The position numbers and the translations under genes are program-made. From Reticulitermes lucifugus (lineage: Eukaryota; Arthropoda; Insecta; Blattodea; Rhinotermitidae), in NCBI GenBank assembly GCA_026260175.1, contig JAKCWW010000013.1:150177-214176 (forward strand): 64,000 bases of DNA, written 5' to 3'. The number at the start of each line of letters is the position of its first letter. The first letter of the stretch is position 1. Below the pieces are notes generated by a model. It was not told where the DNA came from, did no database searches, and saw only the letters and a program-made list of their open reading frames with translations. Shown here piece after piece: positions 1-11,309 of this stretch.

Positions 1-1275
1 GTGTATACAAACATCTAATGTAGTCCTCGACCCAATGCGGACCTTGTCCCTGTATGACAACGGTATGGTATGTACAGTACACAGTTGACTTCTGCACACA
101 CCATATATAATGTTTACAATACATTAGATATTTCTCATATTTTATCCACATACTAACTAGTATTAGCCGCAGAATGTACTGAAGGCTATGGAATTTATAG
201 ATGTAATCCAGTTTACTATCATTGTCATGCCGAAACATTAGGAGTAAAGTGACTGTAATGTTATGTATTGTAAGGGCACTTATTTGGTACATTAAATGAA
301 AATATTGGTGCAAAATGAACGATGTAAATAATTTTAAAACTTTAGACAAACAGATTTTATGAAATGGCCTTGGAAGTCTTTATACTCTTAGATCAAAATG
401 TGCAAATTGTAAACACAGTGAACACAGAAATATAGAATCCATAACAAAGACACAAACCGGTTTCCCAGTCCAGTACTACTGCAGATCAAGCTGAATACTA
501 TATTCTTATACATGGGCAACAACAATCTTTTAAGAAGTTTTGAATAAATATGAAAGCAAATTAATTAATTCAAAGGGAATCAAGGTAAGAAAATAACAGA
601 TATTTTTTGAATTTACTGAAATGAAACATGAATAGGTACCAAGAACCATCTTCATGCAAGTATGGACTGTTACTTTAAAATTAGAAGCAAATACCAACAC
701 CACAAAAGAATATATGTATCTTATATATACAACAAAATTAAGCAATGTTGGCAATATTAATAATTACTTCGCCATGTTTCTATTTATTAATTTAGAAATG
801 TTTATATTTAAAATGTACCTAAAATCAGTTTTTTTTACTAGTAACACACACACCTGAAGGTGGCATATGTGTGCTGCCGGCATAGGCAGGGAGAAATTAC
901 TTTTAATTATATTGAAATTGTATGTAATGAATGCCATATTTCGGGTATTCATTTACCCTCAGGTATGATTAACAGCAGAGTGGTGATGTCCTTAATCATT
1001 AAATAACATTTTAAGTAATTGAAACAATCCCTTACCATTCACGTTCTGCTTGTGCATCATCGCATCAGGATGCATAACAGGAAACCATTAACAAAACGCT
1101 CCAGTTTATAGTCGAACACAGACATAAGGTTATGTTTCCAAGGTTAAGATCACTTCACATTAACATCAATAAACGCGTCGAACTGCAACTTTTTACCACC
1201 ACAAGTGTTAATGGACACTGGAGTTTATGACACAAGATATATTTTATTCTAAACACTTCGTCTAATGTAATAAAG
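1..1275. other. AT-rich sequence, nothing recognised
   Basis: Open frames here are short and overlap on both strands, as expected by chance. No repeat family found elsewhere in the window is visible. Confidence 0.5.
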
Positions 1276-1610
1276 TAGTAATCGCAAATAACTTGATACG
1301 AATTCACAAGCCACTCTTCCGACACCCAAGAATCAACGCAATATGGACGGTCGCTACTTCCCTGCAATGAATGATGGGTGATCGGAGTAAACAGGTAGAG
1401 GGAGGGGGTAAGGTAGCTTGGTTTGTCAAACGGCTACAGTAACGGACGTCGCTATCACTACGGGCATATCTGCCAGACATAGACAAAGAGAGAGAAACGA
1501 TACGTGGTTCGGCTACTCGTTAACATTCTGCACGTTCTTCGAATTCGTGACACGTCAACAGCATAGCTTCCGCGCGAAATACATTTTTTACTTTTCCTTT
1601 GATGGTGATA
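1276..1610. other. CpG-dense block of unknown nature
   Basis: This block is visibly richer in G+C and CpG than its flanks, with roughly twenty CpG in 300 bases (counted by eye). It contains a purine run (GGTAGAGGGAGGGGGTAAGG near 1392) and ends just before a decayed SINE. No coding frame, tRNA-like box or terminal repeat was recognised. It could be the GC-rich part of an unrecognised mobile element or a host promoter or CpG island. Confidence 0.25.
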
Positions 1611-1675
1611 ACTTTCAGAACTTTGAAGATAAAGGTGATGCCCCCCTACGAACACCATTAAGGCATATGTGGGAG

Positions 1676-1896
1676 TGGAGTTGTACAGCTCCACTTATTC
1701 TTAACCTCGGTACTAGTTGAAATGTGTGGTCAGCTCTACGGCTCGGGGAAAGAGCTCCCGGTAACATTGAATGGGAGTGTGAGTGAGCCCCAAAGCCGGT
1801 TTGGAAACTGTAAGAGGAAAATCTTTTATCCCAACCGGGAAACACACTAGTCTGCCTCGGTCATCAGCCTGTAGACTAGTCCCTCACTCTACCGTA
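1676..1896 (-). mobile_element. SINE-B fragment, degenerate
   Basis: The body matches the better preserved SINE-B copy at 12162-12446: the 'cttaacctcggtactag' segment, the stretch around 'ggtcagctctacggctcggg', and 'agccccaaagccggttt' followed by 'aaaatctt' line up in the same order. The orientation is that the tRNA-like head would lie at the right end, which is strongly mutated. No target-site duplication was seen. A 10-base hairpin (GGAGTTGTACAGCTCC) sits at its left end. Confidence 0.55.
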
Positions 1897-3512
1897 AAAG
1901 TTGTCCCCCTACATGCCTTATGCATGTTGGGGGACTGGGAAGCGCAATAGACGTTTATTTATTACACTACGACAATTTAGTCACTGTGATTTTACACTTA
2001 CTTGCGTAAGCATACAGAACAATATAGATAACGCGACTAAATTCTTTAACATGGTATTTTATGTTACCCCAATTTCAAGTAAATAACTTTCGTTAATACT
2101 GTATATTTTAAATTTAAATGTCATTAATACATTTTCACTCTTATGGTTACATTTTATTACGTAAAAACCCCTGGATTTCATAGATTGTACGGATAGGTTT
2201 TCAGTTTTCTTTGAAAATACACTAGGCCCTTTCGCCACATCATATCTGCCCTTTCTTCAAAAGAACATTCCTTCGTGTTCTAAGCATGTAAAATTTTGAA
2301 TTTTTTCTATATAAAGCAACGTAATAATAGAAGTTACACTCACATTAAAATACAAAACCATCTTTGCCTGTAGGACGAAAACTTAAAAAATCGCCTTTCT
2401 TTCTATGGGGTAAACTTGAATATTTCGAACTCTTTGAAACCAGCTACTCAGATTTTATACATCTGTATGTTTGTCAGAGTCTCATTTACTTCTGACGTCT
2501 CTTTTTTTCCTAAATGTACTTTAGTATGAAGTTATAATGATGTCCGGAAGGTAAGATACAGTTTTATAAGTCAAGTGGCAGAGTGGGATGTATATTTGTA
2601 AATTAATTATTATTTGCCTCCAGGTGTTTGTGTAAGGGAAAAGACAGAAGGCATGAATAAGAGAGGTGATAGACTTTTACTTGAAGTATAAACAAAGTTG
2701 AAGGCAGATAATTTTTAACATAAATTCTTAAAATATACGAATAATTCCCTTATAGACACGTGGAGTTACAATGCTGTCAGGACATACTCGTATATTCGTA
2801 TTATTTTCTATTCTCTCTTTGAAGACGTAATCTGCCTTACTTTTGGTTTAGTTGGTTAGCAGCTTAGCTTATTGTTTGGTCGGTTGGTTGGTTGGTTAAT
2901 GGGTTCGTAGTTTAATGGCCTTCTAAAATATGTATCTGAATTTACATTGTCATGTTTATCATTGACGAAGAGAAAGGGATGTGTGAGATATTTAAAATTA
3001 TTATTCCAGAAATATTCTCGATGGGCTTTGATAAGTCTGCGAACCACAGTTACATTAGCCAGTCTAGTTTGTCTTTCATCCACTTACCTCTCGAATAAAA
3101 GTCATAATACTTATCACCGTAAAATATTTTCTGCAAGGAAACCGGTGAACCTTACATACGCACTTTCCCGTAGCCTATCCTATTTTTTATGTATATTCAT
3201 GCTGGTAGACAGTCACTGCTAAGTGCGCAAGCAGAAACACAGATTAATGTACTTTATACTCACCAGTGTTTACTGTTGTCTTATAGAGGTGTGAGATAAA
3301 ATCTCTTATTCTCAACAAACCAAATTCACTGAGAGCGTCTGAAAGAAGGGTGCTGAGGAGAGTATTTTGACTGGAGAGCGAAAGTGTAACAGGCATGGTG
3401 AACTGCATAATCAAAAGTCTCTTAATTTGTATTATTAAGACTGGGCCTAATAATAGGGTGTTCAAACCATGGATAAAGGGATGTGCGGGTGATGTAACAC
3501 AAGAAGCGCACA
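1897..3512. other. AT-rich sequence with a short (GGTT)n tract
   Basis: No gene or repeat-family member was recognised. The only simple repeat is a GGTT-type tract at about 2876-2900. Open frames on the two strands at 2.86-3.5 kb overlap each other and match nothing known. Confidence 0.45.
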
Positions 3513-3663
3513 CAGGGTTTTGATAGGAAAATCAAAAGAGAGGAAAACACGTGGGAGACTTAAGTGTAGATGGTAGAAAAATATAAGACCGGATTTGAAG
3601 GAAATAGTCTAGTAGGATGCGGAGTGGATTCAGACGGTTCAGGAAATAATCCATTGTCCTTGT

Positions 3664-3667
<4 letters not shown>
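3513..3667 (+). mobile_element. LINE-D 3' fragment, older copy, left part
   Basis: One frame reads VLIGKSKERK, then GRLKCRW, a stop, KNIRPDLKEIV, stops, and DAEWIQTVQE. This follows the C-terminal tail of the LINE-D reverse transcriptase (pattern VLVGKPEGKR..GRPRCRW.DNI..DLKEI...DADWI.LAQ) with scattered in-frame stops. The copy is cut at 3667 by the opposite-strand LINE-D insertion and resumes at 3963, where the next codons of the same frame read on. Confidence 0.75.
3656..3667 (+). repeat. Left target-site duplication of the nested LINE-D
   Basis: The 12-mer GTCCTTGTAAAC occurs here and again at 3951-3962, exactly bordering the minus-strand LINE-D insertion. It is part of the coding tail of the older copy (codons for ..LVN..). 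Confidence 0.75.
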
Positions 3668-3696
<29 letters not shown>

Positions 3697-3950
3697 CCAC
3701 GGATCAGAGTCCTTCTTGAGATGCTAACAGGTCGTTAGCTAGTCAAGAAATTCCCCACGTTTTATGGAAGTCGAAGGTTCATTACCGCATTCACAAGAAC
3801 CCGCAACCTGTCCCTATTCTGAGCCATAACAATCCAATCTATGCCCCCCCATCCCACTTCTTTTTAATATTTATATATATTATACATTATATTATATATA
3901 ATATAATATTATTATATTATATATTGATATTTAATTTTAATATTATCCTC
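3668..3950 (-). mobile_element. LINE-D 3' end inserted into an older LINE-D
   Basis: Read on the minus strand, it begins near the DNI codons of the reverse-transcriptase tail, continues as GIDWIVMAQNRDRLRVLVNA then VMNLRLP, a stop and NVGNFLTS, and ends in a (TTAG)n tail (plus strand 3668-3697, CTAA units). The stretch 3862-3944 is an AT-only microsatellite that interrupts the coding tail. Flanking 12-bp direct repeats show that this is a discrete 5'-truncated insertion of about 283 bp. Confidence 0.8.
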
Positions 3951-3962
3951 GTCCTTGTAAAC
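3951..3962 (+). repeat. Right target-site duplication of the nested LINE-D
   Basis: This is an exact second copy of GTCCTTGTAAAC. Removing one copy and the insert restores the older plus-strand LINE-D reading (..TTGTAAACACGATAATAAAT..). Confidence 0.75.
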
Positions 3963-4075
3963 ACGATAATAAATATTGGGGTTTCTTAACAGCGGGTAAT
4001 CCCTCGACCAGTTGAACGACTTTTAGCTGTTCAAGAAAAACGCTGTTCCATGAAGTTAGCTAGTCTACTAATCTA
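3963..4075 (+). mobile_element. LINE-D 3' fragment, older copy, right part
   Basis: It continues the copy begun at 3513 across the insertion. 'ACGATAATAAAT' matches the family's VN..MN codons. 'CTCGACCAGTTGAACGAC', 'TTTAGCTGTTCAAGAA' and 'GTTCCATGAAGTTAGCTAG' are plus-strand forms of the 3' sequence seen in the other copies, ending in a degenerate GTTA-type tail near 4055-4072. Confidence 0.7.
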
Positions 4076-4213
4076 CAGAGACAGACAAATTACATCATCT
4101 GGAGTCGGGAATGTCCAGCTAAAAACCTCATAATTCTGAAGGCAATAAAGCAAAATTAAAATTAAACTAATTATGAAAATACAAATTTTGATATTAACAA
4201 GAAAACTCTAAAC

Positions 4214-4398
4214 CAGTGTTTTCAAAACGGGTTCCACGGAGCCTTAAAGTTTTCGAATTTTACCCTATGCATACGGTTGTTGAGTAGATTCTGCTCAACG
4301 GAACAAAAAGTATATTTTTTTATATTTTGAGGACGGGGTCATAAGAAGAGCGAAGTTTTCTATGGAGTCCATGATAAAAATATTTTGCAAAAACACTG
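4214..4398. mobile_element. Short non-autonomous hAT-like element
   Basis: The 185-bp element starts CAGTGTTTTCAAAACGGG and ends with the inverse of CAGTGTTTTTGCAAAATA, so the outer nine bases are perfect inverted repeats. CAGTG...CACTG ends and eight-base target duplications are typical of hAT transposons. The flanks CTCTAAAC (4206-4213) and CTATATAT (4399-4406) agree at 5 of 8 positions, which fits an old duplication but is weak on its own. There is no coding capacity. Confidence 0.55.
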
Positions 4399-5308
4399 CT
4401 ATATATTGCGTACGCAGAAGAGGAAAGAGTTGCAATGCCAATCCGTTCAATGCAGTCTTCGTGAGCCTAAGACAACCCGTAATTTGCTAGTTGTGACGAC
4501 AGAGATATATTTATGGGAATTGAGATATATTTATTTGACACTATGATTCAGGTACATTGGCAGTAATAAAGTATTTTGTGAAACTCAAATGTTAGATGGT
4601 GACAGAACTTGGAAGACCAAAATAGGTGAGGAATAGTAAGGGGTGTGTGTGAATCTTGCCTCGGAATTAAGTGTAGCAATTCTGTCCGGTGGGCGTCACC
4701 CCAGTGTTAATAATATTCCCTAGAGTGCAACATCTGACGGTCGCCTCGAATGTCCGCCCACGCAGGTTACACATCCGTTGCTAGGTTTTCTACATCATGA
4801 ATAATGAAAGAAAATGTACCAAGCCCAGAACTAAATATGAAATTTTCTGGCCTTGACATTAGAGCCGGATTAATAGACGAAAGTTGATGGCCTGAAGTGA
4901 AATAAAATGAAGGAATGTGGAATACACAAATTGCGAAACAAGAAGTGACGTCATGAAAATAATAAGTTTTTTTTTCGACCATGTCACTGGCATAGTGTAC
5001 GTCTTAACTACAAATTTTCAAATATGTCTCGAAATCAGGGTCAAATTAAAACGTACTTTATGTGGTTAGTAGGCTGAAGCCTGTGGTAATATTATTACCT
5101 CTGATTCTGCAGCACCAAATTTCACTGTCAAAAGAATATCACTTCTGGTTTTCATTAAACACGTCCTGTGTTTGAATGGCGACAGAGACAAGTTATCTTA
5201 CTCGATAATTTGTTGTTTACTTACCCTCTCAGTAACTTATATTCTTTAACCTTTACGAATATCATGACAGTTGAAGGCATTGCATTATATAGCGTTTTCC
5301 AGATTACT

Positions 5309-5580
5309 TATATGTTCCGAATAACACAACTTCAAGAAATAGCTTAGGTAGAGGCCTCTCTTTCAAAATTATGTATACAATATTCATTAATAAAATATTA
5401 CTCCCAATAATAGAATAACGATAACATTAAATGTGAAGGAGAGGCCTCTACCTAACAGTTCCCTTTGTGTAACTGTAAATCAACTACCTGATGATGGCCA
5501 GAAGATAGGACGAAACATGTCGTAGTAAATACAAGAGAATAAAAACTATTTTTGAAAGTTGTGTTCTTCGGAACATATAA
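5309..5580. mobile_element. Fold-back element with two nested inverted repeats
   Basis: The outer arms are 5309-5335 and about 5553-5580, sharing TTATATGTTCCGAA followed by AACACAACTT on opposite strands with about one mismatch in 24. The inner arms are about 5344-5366 and 5433-5456, centred on TTAGGTAGAGGCCTCT. Between the inner and right outer arms lies a hammerhead-type motif (5483-5526). No transposase frame is present. It may be a MITE-like element or an inverted, truncated Penelope-like terminal repeat; the flanks do not give a clear target duplication. Confidence 0.6.
5483..5526 (+). ncRNA. Hammerhead-type ribozyme candidate, copy 1
   Basis: Read 5' to 3': stem I strand ACTAC (5483-5487); core CTGATGA (5488-5494); a single extra T (5495); stem II GGCC...GGAC (5496-5511, one G.A mismatch, 8-nt loop); core GAA (5512-5514); a two-pair stem III AC/GT with AT loop (5515-5520); cleavage-position C (5521); stem I strand GTAGT (5522-5526). 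The two stem I strands are exact reverse complements. A one- or two-pair stem III is a known feature of hammerheads in Penelope-like elements and retrozymes. The extra T between CTGATGA and stem II is a departure from the canonical fold, so activity is unproven. Confidence 0.55.
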
Positions 5581-6268
5581 TTAATTTGGTTTAATAAAAC
5601 ACAATGGGACGACGACACTTACGTTCTTAGTTTTTATCAGATGTACAAAATTAACCACCTTACGAAATGCTGAGATGGGAACAAGACCAAGTTTACAATA
5701 AAGCCATTAAACAGTCGCTCGCTCGTCCACTTAATAGTGCATTTGTCCACTAATCACATCTCACTGATGAAAACTAATCGCTGTCTATTTTTTTCAGTCA
5801 CTCACACAATCACTCGCTCACCCACTTACGCTTCCTGCATAAGGTAGTGTTTATAATTATGTCAGTGTATACGGTATTCTGCGAGGATTCAGCATCAAAG
5901 CAGAAGTTACGTCTCGATGTCGGTGATTAGAAACAAGGGAGAGTGAATTTTAAGGAGGCAACAAATCCATCCAGACATGCCGATATTGCTCATTACTTTC
6001 GGAGAGTCTTGATGCTGACCCACAACATTCGAAGCTCTCTCGATTAGGGCGCAACGAAACACCAGATATGTAACAAACATCAACGTCTAGCCATGCTATC
6101 AGTTCCACCGCTTTTGTGTGTCACTATCGTCTGTAATATGTATGGATATAAACCCTTTTCATTATTTGTATTATGGTTGTTTATGTAAAATAATTACCAC
6201 ATCAAAACAGACATTTCTTAAGATTTACTTACAACATGCTTCCTTTTCCAATTAACCAGTGACAACAA

Positions 6269-6297
6269 CCCCCCCCCAACACACACACACACACACA
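6269..6297. repeat. (C)n(AC)n microsatellite
   Basis: A run of nine C is followed directly by about nine AC units. Confidence 0.9.
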
Positions 6298-6430
6298 TAA
6301 GAATTTACATATTCAATGATGAATATATGCTTCGAACTAGTTTTACATTAGGTCTATTTCAAGCATTGACACTTCAAATAAACAACCACAATATTCCCAG
6401 ATTTAGTAGGCTATTTATTGTTACGCACAT

Positions 6431-6705
6431 TTTTTTGGAAGGGCCCCACAGTAGATGCTACGGACTCACCGCAGCCTTGAGGCTTACTTGCAACACTGTG
6501 ATGAAGAAGATTTGTTTCTTTTCGTTTTTCCGAGTAATGGAGCACCAGTGGTATGAAATTGACGGCGAAAAACCGAAGTACTCGGGGAAAAACCTGTCCC
6601 AGTGCCACTTTGTCCACCACAAATCCCACATGAACTGACCAGGGATTGAACACGGACCTCCGCGGTGAGAGGCCGGCGACTAACCGCCTGAGCCATGGCA
6701 GGGCC
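6431..6705 (-). mobile_element. SINE-A copy, near full length
   Basis: On the minus strand it starts with a tRNA-like head: a TGGCTCAGGCGGTTAG A-box-like segment, then GCGGAGG and a mutated B box. The shared body has 'GGGATTTGTGGTGGACAA', 'ACTGGGACAGG' and 'CGGTTTTTCG'. The end is a short A-rich tail. The nine-base direct repeat CGCACATTT borders it at 6424-6432 and 6706-6714, the mark of retroposition. Open frames across it have no meaning beyond the element. Confidence 0.85.
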
Positions 6706-6899
6706 CGCACATTTAATTTTATTTGTTGCTTTGTGTAAACAGGAAATTCGGTCTGTCCCCCTAAGCATAAAATATATATTAAGGCTACATGAGAAAATGA
6801 TTAGAGGGAAATGTTTGACCTCATGAAGAGGAAGTAACGACATAGCTGAGAAAACTACGTAACTATAATTTTATATTAATGCTTCTACAAATATTATTG

Positions 6900-7105
6900 T
6901 AGTGATCATGGAAGGCAGGGCGAAATAAATGGGTCATGTATTAAGAATGGGAGAGCGGAAAAATGTAGGTTACGTATAACTGTGGTTGAAAACTGTCCAA
7001 TGAAGAAGTCATTGGATCCCCTGGGATTGGATGGTAATATGATATTAAAACAATTGTTGAAGGAGTGGTCTATGAAATGTTATACTGATTTGAACGGGCT
7101 CGTGA
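6900..7105 (+). mobile_element. LINE-D 3' fragment, degenerate
   Basis: The piece MGHVLRMGERKNVGYV matches the GHVARMGE.RN.Y.V block of the LINE-D reverse-transcriptase tail. After a frame change, the nucleotides for the DNIK..LKE block (AATATGATATTAAAAC..TTGAAGGAG) follow. Stops and frameshifts are present and no tail is visible. Confidence 0.5.
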
Positions 7106-7840
7106 TAGCAGTTTAAAAGACGAAATTTCTATGAGAAACAAAATGCACCTACCGGCTGATTAGGGCGAAGAATTGCTAGATCATCCAAGCTCAACTCTCT
7201 TCTCCTGAAGTACGAGTATGTAGCTGCTCCATGGAATTTGCTGAATTTATGTAATTTAATTTCAATTGGTGGGAACAAAGCTAATTTAAAATCAGAAGAC
7301 TGCAGACTTCTGCGAAATATTTTCTCTTCGCTTTAAGTTCTTCACAATTTAAGATAAACACAATTCAATTTGCGAAGGTAAGTTATGAGGAATGAAATAG
7401 AAGAGCCCTTTGCATATATAAATAATGCTTTCGAATAGGTTCACATGCTGTCAGCTGTTTCATCTTCATACCAATCAAACTGATTTAAGGGATGTGTCTT
7501 AAGTCTATATTCCGGAGTTATCTGGATCAAGTGTCGACAGGGATGCCGATTAATCTTACCATTTCTTTCGCAGTCCCTTAACATTGAAAAAACGCTATCA
7601 TCCCCATCTATTATACGAATCTAAATGAACCGTCTAGCCTACACCTCATTGTTAAGCAACATACAAACCAGACTTTCTACTCACTCGAGCCTTTCGCGCC
7701 AAAAGAGAAATTGAAGAGAAAGTGAATTCAATGTCTTGACGAAAATATTTTTGAGTAATCTTAAACATTATTTAAGACAGGGACCATTTCATCATCTCTG
7801 CTACTGTGTAGAAGCTACGGAAACCAAAACATAATTAGAG

Positions 7841-8110
7841 GCCGTGCCATGGCTCAGGCGGTTAGTCGCCGGCCTCCAACCGCGGAGGCCCGGGTCAGTC
7901 CATGTGGGATTTGTGGTGAGCAAAGTGACACTGGGACAGGTTTTTCCCAGAGTACTTCGGTTTTCCCCTGTCAATGTCATACCACCGCTGCGCCATTACT
8001 TGGAAAAACGGAAAAAACTAATCATCTTCATCACAGGGTTGCACAATAAGCCTCAACACTGCGTTGCGTCCGTAGCATCTGTTGTGTGGCCCTTCACCAC
8101 AAAAAAAAAA
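7841..8110 (+). mobile_element. SINE-A copy, full length with A tail
   Basis: It starts GCCGTGCCATGGCTCAGGCG, a tRNA-like A-box region, with GCGGAGGCCCGGGTC where the B box should be. The body matches the 6.4-kb copy and ends in an oligo-A run at 8100-8111. Exact 11-base target duplications AAAACATAATT lie at 7826-7836 and 8108-8118, partly overlapping the tail. Confidence 0.9.
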
Positions 8111-8365
8111 ACATAATTGTCAGTCTCAGCTATTTAGTCCTCTTAAAGTTTGTGCAAAATTTTCGTAAAATGCTTACTCGTGAATGTATTGTCTCCGGCT
8201 TCAGGTACATTCAAATTCTAATCCAGTGACGCAGTTTACGAATTAAAGACTTAAACTACAGAATATACAACATGGCGGAAAGCGAACATGTTCCTCCGAA
8301 AATCAAGAGGGCTTTGAGTAGGGGATGGGTTTAGAGGTAAAGGAAAGGGGTTAGAAATAGGAAGT

Positions 8366-8590
8366 TTAACGTAGAAAAAGAGAAACGAACGCATGAACAA
8401 GAGACGGAGAGATAACTTTCGTTACGTCACAATGTGGACTAACCGGGCTAAGCATCATTAGTCGGTATTTGCTTCCCTCATTTGTACGTACAAGAACGTC
8501 AACCCCTCGCCTCTCCTTTACTTTCTCAGTCCCCGCTATGTACCGCAACCAATGCTCATCAGTGAAGTCTCCTGTACCGCACAGGTTCAC
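8366..8590 (-). other. Open frame of 74 codons, unidentified
   Basis: This CpG-containing segment encodes a mixed, non-repetitive peptide on the minus strand (e.g. CGTGDFTDEHWLRYIAG near its start). It could be a decayed fragment of a coding sequence, but no family is recognised and no splice sites were convincing. Confidence 0.12.
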
Positions 8591-8699
8591 GCAAACTGTG
8601 TGTGCCTTGAAGGGTTCCGGAATCTTCAGAAAATTTCAGATTCAATCATTAACAAATTTTTGGCCACAAAATGTTTTCCTACTTTTCTAGTGGTGTAAC

Positions 8700-11300
8700 A
8701 ATGCTGGACGTATGCTCCATGTAAGAATGTGTCTGCTTCTTCCTAAAAAAGGATTAGATCACTTTACTGATACACGTGGAGGATAGCATAAAAGTTATCC
8801 TCGTAAAACAGCCGAGCATTTTCTAGCATGGCCACATTAAAATCAGTGGTCAGGTAGGAGTTATATTTGCCTACTGGTATAGGATTCTGAAATTCTGTGT
8901 GGCAAATGAACCCTAAAACATTAGCCTACATTCTGTCTTGATAATTTTTCTTTGCAGAGCATAACTCATAGGCGAATCGAAAAAGGTCAGCCTATATATA
9001 TATGTCGTATGACGTGTGACGTCACGAATGAACAAGTGAAGGAAGATATATGTCATTTCGTATACCAGTATGTTATAAACGTGTCCACGTATTTTATATC
9101 AAATACTTATAATGTTTTAAAAATTACAAACATGGAGACTGCAACAGGCTTTGCTATTAGGTCTGTGTGTACTCTATTGAAAGCAGTGGAATTTTGTAGG
9201 TTATTAAATGAGGCTGTGCACGTAATGAATCATTAGATTGAAGAACGTACACAATTGCAACTTTGCTAGTTCCGTCATAAGCATTTGGATAGCAGTGGAA
9301 CCTATCTGGAGGAATCTAGACGTAATAGACTCTTCCGGAAGATATTTAATCATAATCATGTATAATATATCTGTCGTGGTAATTTAAAATTTGCGGGGAA
9401 ACAGACTGTTGTTTTTTTCTTCGTACTTCTTGATGCACATAAATTATTTACAATTTAATTTCGAAGAACCTTTTTAAGTACGAATAATATTTTATACTAT
9501 GTACAATAATTAACTCTGTTGCCAATATGTACTTATCCCCTTGCTTTTCTTATTAGTTTGGCCAAAAGGAAAAAGGCCTCTTTATTTCACTCCTCGTATT
9601 TAAAGGAGGTTGAAATCTCCCTCTAACACCAAGGTGTGATTCGGTAAGACTCGGTCGGAGACGTCGTTCTTCCAGATAAGGATTTTCGTTGAATTCTCGT
9701 GGCTATACAGGAGAATGTCAACGTAATAACTTAAAATAAGCCACTGCTCCTTTCTCCCACATACATTCTCTCTCTCATTCGACACTGCATGTACCTAGCA
9801 ATGAATAGATTGTTCTGGATTTCTCGAATGCAAACAAATATTATTCCAATATGTTATATTCCAAACAATTTTTACAGTTGTTCTTTATTTTATCTTTGCA
9901 ACTCACTTAAATTAAAACGTTAATTTTGCAATGAATTTATGAAACATTTGTTTTTCGTGCTAATTTCTGTAAGATCTGCCTGATCGAAATTTGGGAGATG
10001 AGAAAAGTGAAAAAAATGGTATAAGATCAGAAAGAATGTAATAAGTGCGAACACTGAGTGTGAGGATTTGAATACCGTTTGGCGTTGACCGATTTTTTCG
10101 TTTTAATTTAGAATTTCCACTAAGTATCTTAATTTTCGCTCTTCTATTATTAATTTGAAATTGGATCAGGAAGAGAAACTATTAAAATTACCTAAAAGTT
10201 TTGCATTTATGTTTTATTGGATGAAACAATCATACATTTAATTTAGTCCATTAAAGAGGGAGACCACGTGTTTTTTCTGCAAATGTACTAAATTTGAAGA
10301 ATGCGTCTTTCAAAGAGAAATGTATGAAATTCCTACTCTGCCATACCTATTTAAGTGTTAAAAATGCGTTGTGAGGCACATTGTTTATTTTAAGACCGTA
10401 ATATGCAGTTTTGCTTACAGTAGCAGAATAAACAAAACATTTAGTTTTACGAATTTAGAAGAAGAGTTTGGTTCTTACTTCCTGCGAATGACATAGGCAG
10501 TGAAAGTGAGATTGTTGTAATCCCTTTCTTACTTTACTTAAACATGTTTCAAATAAAGTTTTACGGAAGTTTATTACAGTTTGATTCTATTTATTTATTT
10601 ATTTATTTTTATGTTATATATAAAACACGCATTTTACTAATGATTCATATTCCTAATCACTCAACTTCCATCGACACTAAAACGTTTATTATGATATTCC
10701 CTCTCAACAAAACTCTATAGAGGCACGCTCTCAGTATTTCAGACTATGTAGCAACTAGTAGCAGGATTAGCAATAAATAATGACTTGGAAACTATATGAA
10801 AGGAGGCGTTGGTGGCCTGATCTAAGTTAGGTTTTGCTTTCGTTGTTTTTATGGTGCGGAGGGTATATTTATTTTATGTGTTCACCTTAGGACAGTTCAT
10901 AACAAAATCAGAGAGCAAACTCCTTTTTATATACCAATAAATAACTATAAGGTATATAACTATAATATATATTCTACATTGTCTCATACTTAGTGATGTT
11001 CAAGGTGAAGTCAAGGGCAAAATATGACTTCCATTTTCGATGCAGAACAATTTGTGTTCTCACCTTGTATTTAGATATAAAAGTTTAAAGTACACAAACT
11101 TATGTTTCTGGTCTTTGATTTCTTGTGGAGAGAAGCTGTGGAAAAAACGTAGACTGAAGACATCGGGAACAAAGTTCTGGGGAGGATATTTTTGATACAA
11201 GACAGAGGAAATACCAGGAGGATTGAAAATTGGCATAAAGAAAATCTTTGTTATTTGCTGTCTGAAATATTTATTTTTAGAATGATTAAATGAAGGACAA
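8700..11300. other. AT-rich sequence, nothing recognised
   Basis: No member of the repeat families described here is visible. The only simple repeat is a TTTA tract at about 10587-10608. Confidence 0.45.
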
Positions 11301-11309
11301 TGAGGTGGT

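Noticed and set aside
3668-3697. Interstitial telomere repeat
   Set aside because: The unit is CTAA (TTAG), not the arthropod CCTAA (TTAGG), and it is the tail of a LINE copy with target duplications.
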